A stretch of 9,433 nucleotides of DNA from CAYSHJ01 sp964589725. GTDB taxonomy: Bacteria > Planctomycetota > Planctomycetia > Planctomycetales > Planctomycetaceae. The DNA lies in NCBI GenBank assembly GCA_964589725.1, contig CAZPUJ010000496.1, positions 1 through 9,433 on the forward strand. The letters are read 5' to 3'. Of this stretch, positions 1 through 7,552 are shown piece by piece; position 1 is the stretch's first letter, and each line of letters opens with the position of its first letter. The position numbers and the translations under genes were made by a program. The notes under the pieces are model-generated. The model did no database searches, was not told where the DNA came from, and was given only the letters and a program-made list of their open reading frames with translations.

Positions 1-2291
1 CCGGCACGGACTACACGGCCATCGTGGGGGCCACGTTCACGATCACCGGGGACAGCACGGACCTGACGGACACGGTCACGGTCACGGTCAACAACGACAG
101 CATCGTCGAGGACAACGAGACGTTCAATGCGAACCTGACCAACGCGCTGTTCGGCGGCGCGACGGACGCCACGCGGGCCACGTTCACCGGCGGCGACGCC
201 AGCGGGTTGGGCACGATCATCGACAACGACACGGCGACGAATGTCGCCGTGGCCAGCGTGCAATACAGCGATATGGTTCCGTGGAGCGCCGCCATCAGCA
301 CCGGAGTGGCTGCGACTGTCAGCGGGACGGTGACGTTTTCTATCTACGTCGGTGCTGCGTGGATTCCATACGCGTCCGCAACCTTCACTAATCAGGCTAC
401 TACAGGTACAGGAACAGGTCCGTACACAACGACCGTTACGGTCTCGACCGGTCAAATCTTGCTCGCCCCCGCCGCCTACAGCTATCGGGCCGTGTTTGTG
501 AGCTCTAACGCCGCCTTTACCGGCAGCCTGGGAAGCAACACGCTCACGGTGACCAAGGAAAACGCGACCGCCGACTACACGGGCAACTATCTGTTCGTGA
601 CCAGTAACGCGTCAACGGCCACGACCACGGTCAATCTGAGTGCCACGATTTATGACACCAATGACGGCGTCGGATACCGGGGAGACATCCGGAATGCCAG
701 CGTGACTTTCTGCGCCTACGTCGGGACCACGCTGAAGTACACGATCCCGGGATCCGCCGTCACGCTGATGAATTCGTTGGACCCGACCGTTGGGAAGTCG
801 ACTGCCAGTTTCAGCTTCGACGCCGGCACTGATGCCACGGACTACTCGATCTACATCAAGGTCAATAATTACTACACAGGTATTGCGGCAACAACCATTT
901 TAGTGGCCAGGCCGGTGCCCGGTTCGATCAATGGTGGTGGATACGTGACCAACACGGCTCCCAGCGGCGAAAGCTCGGTCACTGGGTCGGTGCTCCCTCT
1001 AGCCAACGCAAAAACCAACTTCGGCTTCAACGTCAAGTACAACAGCAGCGGAACGAATCCGCATGGGAAGATGACGATCATCGTCCGCAGCCAGGATGGT
1101 AAGACCTATCAGGTGAAGAGCAGTGCCATCAATGCCCTAACACTGGCCACGGCGCCCAACGCGACCCTGTTTTCGAGCAAGGCGAATATCACCGACGTCA
1201 CCAATCCGGATCTGCCGATTCTGGTCAACCCCGGCGGACAGCAGGCGGCGCTCGATGTCCGGCTGGTCGACAACGGTGAGCCGGGTAACAACGACACCAT
1301 CGCGATCACGGTGAAAACGCCGTTAGGGCTGTGGTTCGCCAGCAGCACTTATGTCAGCACCACGGGTCTGACCGCGCTGCGAAAACTGTCCGGCGGGAAC
1401 ATTCAAACCAGGCTGGCTCTGGAACTCGACGGACAGTCGGTGCCTACTTCGGCAAACACAGTTCTACTTTCTCAAGAGGCTCTTGAGCCAATCATGACGG
1501 CGGCAGCGGTTCGTTGGAATGCCATCGGCCTGACCTCTCAGCAGCAGCAGGCACTGGCTTCACTTAAGACGCAAATTGACAACCTGCCTGATGGCGAGCT
1601 TGGCTGGAGTATGCCCGGCGTGATCACGATCGATTCCGACGGCGCGGGGCTCGGCTGGTTTGTGGACCAGACTCCGCTTGACGATTCCGAGTTCCTGCCG
1701 GAAGCAGTGCGTTCCGCACCGGCGGATCAGGTCGATTTGCTCTCGGTCGTCATGCACGAGATGGGACATTTGATTGGCCTGGAGCATGTCGACGGCGACG
1801 GCGTCATGGCGGAGTCGCTGGCCGCCGGAACAAGACACTTTATCGAGCTGGCAGATGGTTCCAGCGGCAACATCCTTACGAACGAGACGGGCAAGAGTGC
1901 CCATCCTCCGACGATCGAGCGGGCAGATGGTTCCAGCGGCAACCTCGCAGCCGACGGACTCACCCAAGCCATTCCGCTCACCCTGCCTGTCCGCGGACAA
2001 GACGAGGCCCCGTCGGCGGTCATCAACAACCGGGGGGCTGACGCCGCCCCGCTCGCCAACCTCCGCGGACAGGACGACGCGCCGTCGGCACTTATCGGCA
2101 TCGTGGCTTCCTTCAGCGGCAAGCTTGAATCCACCGACGCTCGCTCCACTGTTTCGTCGTCAGTTGCCGACATTGATTCTGAGTCGGAAGACATACGTCC
2201 GATTCTTTTCGCGACTCGTCGATCGCAAGCTGCGTGGAACGAATTGGTTGACTCCGTGCTTGCAGGCGACCTCGGCGGACTTCTCGACTGA
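1..2291 (+). CDS. Large secreted Calx-beta/Ig-like protein with C-terminal matrixin-like metalloprotease domain (5'-partial)
   Basis: The frame is open from the first bases of the window (first full codon at 3), so the N-terminus lies upstream; the first GTG (24) sits inside a domain and is not the start. Residues below count from 24. Residues 1-75 are a Calx-beta repeat ending in the typical IIDNDT. About 80-180 and 180-295 look like bacterial Ig-like beta domains. About 300-440 carries GGG, NFGF, KY and DNGEPGNNDTI, as in a domain near the end of some secreted bacterial proteins. About 465-605 is the region planctomycetes often have here: LGWFVDQTPLDD, then HEMGHLIGLEH (578-588), matching the metzincin HExxHxxGxxH zinc site with catalytic E579, and a Met-turn candidate M595 in DGVMAES. 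After that comes a low-complexity tail of 24-residue periodicity. It is probably a cell-surface or extracellular protein; Calx-beta repeats usually bind calcium. Peptidase activity and substrate are inferred and unproven. The stop is TGA at 2289-2291. I am sure of the architecture and unsure of the function. Confidence 0.85.
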   Translation, partial: GTDYTAIVGATFTITGDSTDLTDTVTVTVNNDSIVEDNETFNANLTNALFGGATDATRATFTGGDASGLGTIIDNDTATNVAVASVQYSDMVPWSAAISTGVAATVSGTVTFSIYVGAAWIPYASATFTNQATTGTGTGPYTTTVTVSTGQILLAPAAYSYRAVFVSSNAAFTGSLGSNTLTVTKENATADYTGNYLFVTSNASTATTTVNLSATIYDTNDGVGYRGDIRNASVTFCAYVGTTLKYTIPGSAVTLMNSLDPTVGKSTASFSFDAGTDATDYSIYIKVNNYYTGIAATTILVARPVPGSINGGGYVTNTAPSGESSVTGSVLPLANAKTNFGFNVKYNSSGTNPHGKMTIIVRSQDGKTYQVKSSAINALTLATAPNATLFSSKANITDVTNPDLPILVNPGGQQAALDVRLVDNGEPGNNDTIAITVKTPLGLWFASSTYVSTTGLTALRKLSGGNIQTRLALELDGQSVPTSANTVLLSQEALEPIMTAAAVRWNAIGLTSQQQQALASLKTQIDNLPDGELGWSMPGVITIDSDGAGLGWFVDQTPLDDSEFLPEAVRSAPADQVDLLSVVMHEMGHLIGLEHVDGDGVMAESLAAGTRHFIELADGSSGNILTNETGKSAHPPTIERADGSSGNLAADGLTQAIPLTLPVRGQDEAPSAVINNRGADAAPLANLRGQDDAPSALIGIVASFSGKLESTDARSTVSSSVADIDSESEDIRPILFATRRSQAAWNELVDSVLAGDLGGLLD
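1842..2129 (+). repeat. 72-bp-period repeat tract encoding the tail of the secreted protein
   Basis: Two 30-base copies with a single mismatch start at 1842 and 1914; both encode IE(L/R)ADGSSGN. A second pair starts at about 1991 and 2063 and encodes RGQDEAPSAVI and RGQDDAPSALI. The spacing is exactly 72 bases (24 codons) in both pairs, so the tail can be cut into four 24-residue units: two of type A, then two of type B. Between the A copies, 1889-1902 forms a small hairpin (GGGCA, loop AGAG, TGCCC) and encodes TGKSAHPP, a peptide string I recall recurring in planctomycete genomes. Duplication, or insertion of a dispersed repeat followed by drift, is inferred. Confidence 0.7.
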
Positions 2292-2655
2292 ACGGAAAAC
2301 CTTAGTCGCAGAAATTTGGCAAACGTGCTTCGCGCGGCCGCCTTCACTCAGCGCAATGCCGTGCGGAACTCGCGCCGGTTCCTTGAATCTCGCGGCCAAA
2401 TAGTTACCGTTGGGGTGATTTGCGCGCGAGCATTGCCGTCGTGAGGACTGCGACGGTCACGGAGGATCGCGCCTCAATCTAACGCGAATTGCGCACCAAC
2501 CCACGCTAGCCCGACGCGCAAGCGAGGGACGGACAACACGTTTCCCTCGCTTGCGCGTCGGGCTAGTATCAAACACGCTGTCACCCAAATCCCATGACGA
2601 AGCATAATCCGGGCTAAAGTGGCTGTTCCGACCGCAGAAATAACTGGAATTTCCC
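2292..2655. other. Intergenic region between the secreted-protein gene and carB
   Basis: The 364 bases contain no ORF I would call a gene. The only strong structure is the palindromic repeat at 2506-2566. A weaker stem (2436-2441 with 2451-2456, 9-base loop) lacks a T-tract. The carB promoter should lie between about 2567 and 2650; a CATAAT hexamer at 2603-2608 is the only -10-like string, and no well-spaced -35 goes with it. Confidence 0.6.
2506..2566. repeat. REP-like palindromic element, perfect 24-bp stem
   Basis: Bases 2506-2529 are the exact reverse complement of 2543-2566, with a 13-base loop (2530-2542). The arms begin and end with CTAG, and their inner part carries the core CCCGACGCGCAAGCGAGGG. 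A related, degenerate copy lies at 8305-8389. Both resemble short palindromes I recall as abundant between genes in planctomycete genomes. Lying between two same-strand genes, it could block read-through or stabilise the 3' end of the upstream mRNA, but there is no T-tract to make it a standard intrinsic terminator. The perfect arms suggest a recent or maintained copy. Confidence 0.85.
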
Positions 2656-5600
2656 GTGCCTCGACGAGACGACATTCACAAAATCCTGATCATTGGGTCC
2701 GGGCCGATCGTGATTGGCCAGGCGTGCGAGTTTGATTACTCCGGCACTCAGGCGTGCAAAGCGTTGAGGGAAGACGGGTACGAGGTCGTGCTGGTCAACT
2801 CGAACCCAGCGACCATCATGACCGACCCGGAAATGGCTGACCGAACCTATGTCGAGCCGATCACGTGGGAATACGTTGCCAAGATCATCGAGAAAGAGCG
2901 TCCCGATGCGGTGCTGCCGACGCTCGGCGGGCAGACCGGCCTCAACACCGCGATGGAACTGCATCGACAGGGCATCCTCAAAAAGTTCGAGTGCGAGCTG
3001 ATCGGTGCGAATGCCGAAGTCATCGCAAAGGCCGAAGAGCGCGATCAATTTAAACAAGCGATGATGAAGATCGGGCTGGATGTCCCGAAGTCTGTGATTG
3101 TGCATTCGTTGGACGAGGCTCGCGAGGCGTTCAAGGAAGTCGGGCTGCCGGCGATCATTCGAGCCAGCTTCACGCTCGGCGGAACGGGCGGCGGCATCGC
3201 GTACAACCGTGACGAATTCGACGACAAAGTCCGCAAGGGGTTGTCGCTATCACCGGTCAACGAGGTGCTGATCGAGGAGTCAGTCATTGGCTGGAAGGAG
3301 TACGAGATGGAAGTGATGCGCGACGTGGCCGACAACGTCGTGATCATTTGCTCGATCGAAAACTTCGATCCGATGGGTGTGCATACCGGCGACTCGATCA
3401 CGGTCGCTCCCGCGCAGACTTTGACCGACAAAGAATACCAGCGAATGCGCGACGCCACGATCGCCTGCATCCGTGAGATCGGCGTCGAGACCGGCGGCTC
3501 GAACGTGCAATTTGCGATCAACCCGCGGAACGGCCACATGGTCATCATCGAGATGAATCCGCGCGTCAGCCGGTCGTCGGCCCTGGCGTCGAAGGCGACC
3601 GGCTTCCCGATCGCGAAGATCGCGGCCAAGCTGGCCGTCGGCTATCGGCTGGATGAAATCCCCAACGACATCACGCGCGAAACACTCGCCTGTTTCGAGC
3701 CGACGATCGACTACGTCGTCACCAAAGTACCGCGCTGGACGTTTGAAAAATTCCCCGACGCGGACTCGACGCTGACCATTCAGATGAAGTCCGTCGGCGA
3801 GACGATGGCCATCGGCCGCACGTTCAAGGAGTCGTTGCAAAAGGCGCTCCGCGGCCTGGAGACCGGACACTTCGGTCTCGGCGGCGGCAAAAAAGATTTG
3901 TGGGGCACGCCGAACCAACCAAGCCTCGACCAAATCGAATCGAAACTGTCCGTGCCAAACGCCGAGCGAATTTACTTCATCCGCTACGCGTTCAAGGCCG
4001 GACTGTCCGTCGAGCACATCTATGACCTCACGAACATCGATCCGTGGTTTCTGAATCACATCCGTGAATTGCTCGAGATCGAAAGCGAAATCCGATCGTG
4101 CCCGCGACTCGAAGCGGCCGATGCCACGCTCCTGCGACTCGCCAAGCAAAGCGGCTTCTCGGATCAGCAGCTCGCCGGCTGGTGGGATGTCACCGAGATG
4201 GACGTTCGCCGCTACCGCAAGCGGCTGGGTATCGAGGCCATGTTCAAGCAGGTCGATACCTGTGCGGCCGAGTTCGAGGCCTACACGCCGTATTACTACT
4301 CGACCTACGAGCAAGAGGACGAAACGCCGCCGAAGACCGACAAGCAGCGGATCATGATCTTAGGCGGCGGTCCGAACCGCATCGGGCAGGGCATCGAGTT
4401 CGATTACTGTTGTTGTCATGCCAGCTTCGCGCTGCGGGAACTGGGCATCGAGTCGATCATGGTGAACTCGAATCCGGAGACCGTCAGCACCGACTACGAC
4501 ACGTCGGACTTGCTGTTCTTCGAACCGCTGACGACCGAAGACGTGCTCAACATCTGCGACCGTATGCAGCCTGACGGCGTGATCGTGCAGTTCGGCGGCC
4601 AAACACCGCTCAATCTGGCGAAGGGTCTTGAGGCTGCGGGTGTGAAGATCATTGGTACGTCGCCCGACATGATCGATGCGGCCGAAGATCGTCAGCGATT
4701 CCAAGTTATTCTCGATCAGCTCGGCCTGCATCAGCCGCCGAACGACACCGCGACCGACATTGCCGGCGCTCGGCACGCGGCCGAACGAATCGGATATCCG
4801 GTGCTCATTCGCCCCAGCTTCGTGCTCGGCGGCCGAGCGATGGAGATTTGTTACGACGAAGCGCAACTGCTGAAGTACGTCAACGACGCCGTCGAGGTCT
4901 CGCAAGGCCGCCCGATCTTGGTCGACAAATTTCTGGAAGACGCGACCGAGGTCGATGTCGACGCGCTCGCGGACGGTCAGGATGTGGTTGTCGGCGGCAT
5001 CATGGAGCACATTGAAGAAGCGGGAGTGCACTCCGGCGATTCTGCCTGTGTGTTGCCACCGAACTCGCTGACGCCGTCGGTCATCGAGGAGATCCGCCAA
5101 GCGACTTACAAGCTGGCGAAAGCGCTGCAAGTGCGCGGCTTGATGAACATTCAATTCGCCGTCAAGGAAGAGGACGGACGGCACATCGTCTATGTGCTGG
5201 AAGTCAACCCGCGAGCCAGCCGCACTTCACCCTTCGTGTCGAAGGCGACCGGCCGGCCGCTGGCGAAGATCGCCGCCAAAATCATGGCCGGCGTCTCGCT
5301 GCGCGAGCAAGGCGTCACCGAGGAACTCTGGCCCAAACACACCTCGGTCAAAGAGAGCGTCTTTCCCTTCAATCGCTTCCACGGCGTCGACATCATCCTC
5401 GGCCCGGAGATGCGTTCCACCGGCGAGGTCATGGGTATCGACAAAGAATTCCCGATCGCCTTCGCGAAGAGCCAACTCGGCGCCGGCTGCAAGATGCCGA
5501 CAGGCGGGAAAGTCTTCCTCAGTATGGCTCGCCATCACAAGCTATTGATGATTGAACCGGCTCGCCGCCTGCAAGCGCTGGGCTACAAAATCCTCGGCAC

Positions 5601-5931
5601 GTCCGGTACGGCTCGCGTTCTGGCCGAAGCGGGCCTGCAAGTCGATACCGTCAAGAAGTTGCAAGACGGCCGCCCGAATTTGCTCGACTACATGGCCAAC
5701 GGCGACGTGCAGCTCATCTTCAACACGCCATCTGGCAAAGGTGCCCGCACAGACGAAGGCAAGATCCGCGCGGCCGCTGTTCTCTATGGAGTGCCGTGCG
5801 TCACCACTGTGCCCGGCTGCCTAGCGTTCGTCCAAGCCCTTGAAGCTCTCGCGCAGAATCCCACGATCCGCGTGCGGTCGCTGCAAGAATGGTTGAAGTC
5901 CCCCGCACCGGTCTTGATCGCGGCGCGGTAG
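2656..5931 (+). CDS. carB: Carbamoyl-phosphate synthase large subunit
   Basis: This subunit makes carbamoyl phosphate from bicarbonate, two ATP and ammonia that the small subunit (CarA) releases from glutamine; the product feeds pyrimidine and arginine synthesis in the cytoplasm. At 1091 residues it is slightly longer than the E. coli protein (1073). The first half has the N-terminal fold (GPIVIGQACEFDYSG), an ATP-grasp domain with R169 and LGGTGGGIAYN, and NPRVSRSSALASKATGFP. A linker about eight residues longer in total follows. The second half repeats the layout (GGGPNRIGQGIEFDYCC, R719 in RPSFVLGGRAMEI, NPRASRTSPFVSKATG). The C-terminal MGS-like allosteric domain covers about 950-1091. 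Residues matching the E. coli IMP/UMP site are kept (K962, T982, T985, K1001, N1023), but the one matching T1017 is P1025. The GTG start is set by an in-frame TAA at 2641-2643 with no other start between; a weak GGAA lies 6 bases before it. No carA is in the window. Confidence 0.98.
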   Translation: MPRRDDIHKILIIGSGPIVIGQACEFDYSGTQACKALREDGYEVVLVNSNPATIMTDPEMADRTYVEPITWEYVAKIIEKERPDAVLPTLGGQTGLNTAMELHRQGILKKFECELIGANAEVIAKAEERDQFKQAMMKIGLDVPKSVIVHSLDEAREAFKEVGLPAIIRASFTLGGTGGGIAYNRDEFDDKVRKGLSLSPVNEVLIEESVIGWKEYEMEVMRDVADNVVIICSIENFDPMGVHTGDSITVAPAQTLTDKEYQRMRDATIACIREIGVETGGSNVQFAINPRNGHMVIIEMNPRVSRSSALASKATGFPIAKIAAKLAVGYRLDEIPNDITRETLACFEPTIDYVVTKVPRWTFEKFPDADSTLTIQMKSVGETMAIGRTFKESLQKALRGLETGHFGLGGGKKDLWGTPNQPSLDQIESKLSVPNAERIYFIRYAFKAGLSVEHIYDLTNIDPWFLNHIRELLEIESEIRSCPRLEAADATLLRLAKQSGFSDQQLAGWWDVTEMDVRRYRKRLGIEAMFKQVDTCAAEFEAYTPYYYSTYEQEDETPPKTDKQRIMILGGGPNRIGQGIEFDYCCCHASFALRELGIESIMVNSNPETVSTDYDTSDLLFFEPLTTEDVLNICDRMQPDGVIVQFGGQTPLNLAKGLEAAGVKIIGTSPDMIDAAEDRQRFQVILDQLGLHQPPNDTATDIAGARHAAERIGYPVLIRPSFVLGGRAMEICYDEAQLLKYVNDAVEVSQGRPILVDKFLEDATEVDVDALADGQDVVVGGIMEHIEEAGVHSGDSACVLPPNSLTPSVIEEIRQATYKLAKALQVRGLMNIQFAVKEEDGRHIVYVLEVNPRASRTSPFVSKATGRPLAKIAAKIMAGVSLREQGVTEELWPKHTSVKESVFPFNRFHGVDIILGPEMRSTGEVMGIDKEFPIAFAKSQLGAGCKMPTGGKVFLSMARHHKLLMIEPARRLQALGYKILGTSGTARVLAEAGLQVDTVKKLQDGRPNLLDYMANGDVQLIFNTPSGKGARTDEGKIRAAAVLYGVPCVTTVPGCLAFVQALEALAQNPTIRVRSLQEWLKSPAPVLIAAR

Positions 5932-5936
5932 ACCAC

Positions 5937-7202
5937 TCACTTTTTGACTGTCGCGGCGTCGACTCGGGTCATGGCTGTGTAGCCGGGCCGCCAGTCGGCG
6001 CGGAATTCGGATTGGCCGACGAAGTCGTCGTCGCGGAGCGTGGCACGCCAGTCGGTGAGCGTGCGGCCGGAGCGATCGACATGTACCTTGACGAGGTATC
6101 TGCCGGCGGGCAAAGCGGCGATTCGACGCCAGTCCTGCGCTGGCTTCGAGCCATCGGTGGCCAGCAGCGTGAGTGTGTGCTGCCAGATCTTGAGCTTGGC
6201 AGACGTCTGCCGATCCGAGATCGCGATCGGCGCGGCGTCCCACTGCTTCGCGTGATCGTCCCAACGGTGAATGGTCACTTGCAGCAGCTTGTCGCCCCAG
6301 GCCGGCGGCGTGTTTTCGAGCTTGAACCACAGCTCGCTGCTGAATTGTCGGAGCTGTCGCGGATCGGACTTCGGGAGGTCCGACGCTTTCGCGTACTCGT
6401 CGCGAACGACCTTGGCGTAGTCTTCCAGCCAGGCCCGAAAGTCCTTGTACCCCAAGTCTCCTTTCAGGAATTTCTGGCCGCCACCGTGTTCGACCTCTTT
6501 TAGCGGCTTGCGCAGCAGCAGGCTCTGTTCCGGATTCTCGACGTCGATCAGATACTTCGTTCGGATGAGGTAGGTCATGGTTTCGGCCGCGGTCTTCTTC
6601 ATCCAGGCGACTTGCTCGCCGTCCTTCTCGACGAGCTTGCGATTCTGCGCCGAGCCTTCGGCGTGGCAACCCATGCAGCGATGCCGTTGCCCCCAGATGT
6701 TTCGCTCGAACAGCTCCAGCAGCCGATCGGTCCGCGCGTATCGAATCACCTCGTCGGGTCTTGCCGGTTTCGCGAGTTCGTCCTTCGCCAGCTTGGAAGC
6801 GTTGCGCAACTTTGGATCACGACAACAGGCCTTGAGCCACTCGGCGAACGCGGCCGCCTCGGCCTCGCGCGTCGTCGCGTGCAACAAATTCGCGCCAGGA
6901 TTGTCCGTGTCGCGCATCTTGATCAGCGCGAGAATCTTCGATTGCTCGGGCTTGTCGAGATCGACAAGGCCTTGATCGCGCAGTGATCGAAACGTGTCGT
7001 CGCTGCTCGGCCGGATGTAGTTTTTCAAGTCAACTCCGGCCAAGTGGCACTGCACGCAGCTACTCGGCTGGTCGGACTGGAAAATCGGCAGGATGCGGCG
7101 CTCGAAGACTTGAATCGGTGACGATTCCTCTGCGCGTCCGACAGACATGCTTCCGACCGCGACGCTTAAAAGACCGCCCACCAGCCAGCCGCGAGTGTTC
7201 AT
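5937..7202 (-). CDS. Exported di-haem c-type cytochrome-like protein of unknown function
   Basis: The predicted product has 421 residues. Residues 1-24 look like a signal peptide (MNTR, hydrophobic WLVGGLLSVAVGSMSV, then GRA before EE), so it should act outside the cytoplasmic membrane. Two CXXCH haem-c attachment sites are visible: CVQCH at 49-53, in a context typical of planctomycete cytochromes (ILPIFQSDQPSSCVQCH), and CMGCH at 176-180. The C-terminal third (about 300-415) has no cofactor motif and looks like a beta-rich domain. I recall similar full-length proteins in planctomycetes but know of no assigned function; electron transfer or a sensory role is a guess. I chose ATG 7202 over the upstream in-frame start at 7280 because it gives a clean signal peptide and an ATGA overlap with the gene before it, which points to translational coupling. 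The stop lies 5 bases from the carB stop, with the two genes converging. Confidence 0.85.
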   Translation of the reverse strand: MNTRGWLVGGLLSVAVGSMSVGRAEESSPIQVFERRILPIFQSDQPSSCVQCHLAGVDLKNYIRPSSDDTFRSLRDQGLVDLDKPEQSKILALIKMRDTDNPGANLLHATTREAEAAAFAEWLKACCRDPKLRNASKLAKDELAKPARPDEVIRYARTDRLLELFERNIWGQRHRCMGCHAEGSAQNRKLVEKDGEQVAWMKKTAAETMTYLIRTKYLIDVENPEQSLLLRKPLKEVEHGGGQKFLKGDLGYKDFRAWLEDYAKVVRDEYAKASDLPKSDPRQLRQFSSELWFKLENTPPAWGDKLLQVTIHRWDDHAKQWDAAPIAISDRQTSAKLKIWQHTLTLLATDGSKPAQDWRRIAALPAGRYLVKVHVDRSGRTLTDWRATLRDDDFVGQSEFRADWRPGYTAMTRVDAATVKK

Positions 7203-7537
7203 GCCCGCACCTTCGCTTTCGTCGTTTTGCGAGCCTTCTTGGCTGCGCGCGCCTTCGTGTCCGCTTCGACGAGCTTCCAAAACTCGTCGTGAGGAATACC
7301 TTTTCCCTGCCGCAAATCTTCTTCAGCCTGCTCGATGATCTCGCAGAGTCGCGGCGATTTTTCCCAGGAGAGATGCACGATGTCGTCTTCACTGTCGCAG
7401 CGATAAACCACCGCAACAATCTTGCCTCGCTGTGTCAGAGCCATCGGTGGACCGACTGGTTTCGCGACGAACTCGCCAAGCTCGGCGCCGGCGCGAGACA
7501 ACGGAACACGTTTGATCTTGCTCATGATGCGAACCAT
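7199..7537 (-). CDS. Phd/YefM-like antitoxin-type small protein, no toxin partner visible
   Basis: The product has 112 residues. Its first half resembles the Phd/YefM antitoxin fold: a strand-helix opening (KRVPLSRAGAELGEFV, about 9-24), then PMALTQRGKIVAVV (31-44), the usual 'permit/prevent with this RG-K' strand pair. The helix IIEQAEEDLRQGKGIPHDEFW (67-87) is like the C-terminal part of many such antitoxins. The last 20 residues are rich in Lys, Arg and Ala and may bind nucleic acid. It starts 15 bases after the upp stop, with GAGG at 7547-7544 placed 6 bases before ATG 7537, which favours that start over ATG 7525. Its TGA overlaps the ATG of the di-haem gene (ATGA). No toxin gene (RelE, Doc or PIN type) lies on either side, so it may be an orphan antitoxin or a transcription regulator of its own operon. 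The family call rests on pattern only. Confidence 0.65.
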   Translation of the reverse strand: MVRIMSKIKRVPLSRAGAELGEFVAKPVGPPMALTQRGKIVAVVYRCDSEDDIVHLSWEKSPRLCEIIEQAEEDLRQGKGIPHDEFWKLVEADTKARAAKKARKTTKAKVRA

Positions 7538-7552
7538 GATCTGCCTCGTTCG

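Noticed and set aside
72..89. Three tandem ACGGTC hexamers
   Set aside because: They encode the alternating TVTVTV strand usual in Calx-beta repeats, so coding constraint explains them.
2436..2456. Hairpin (6-bp stem, 9-base loop) as terminator of the secreted-protein gene
   Set aside because: The stem is short and has no T-tract; such stems are expected by chance in GC-rich DNA.
2506..2566. Inverted repeat as an insertion-sequence end or a CRISPR repeat
   Set aside because: No transposase frame or target duplication is next to it, and the copies are not regularly spaced.
2578..2608. Promoter for carB (CTGTCA and CATAAT)
   Set aside because: The -35 match is only 4 of 6 and the spacer is 19 bases, so I would not annotate it without transcript data.
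3280..4314. Long open frame on the minus strand inside carB (344 codons)
   Set aside because: It lies wholly within carB, has an Arg/Asp/Val-rich composition as expected of an antisense shadow in GC-rich DNA, and shows no family motif. The same holds for 4360-5184 (-) and 3045-3629 (-).
5821..6669. Minus-strand frame of 282 codons overlapping the di-haem gene
   Set aside because: It is an Arg-rich alternative frame of the di-haem gene, without a signal peptide or recognisable motifs.
7203..7280. N-terminal extension of the di-haem protein to 7280
   Set aside because: It would put a charged stretch in front of a clear signal peptide and overlap the antitoxin-like gene heavily; ATG 7202 gives the ATGA junction.
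7199..7537. Complete toxin-antitoxin module
   Set aside because: Only an antitoxin-like protein is present. Neighbours on both sides are upp and an exported cytochrome-like protein, and no toxin-sized frame fits between.
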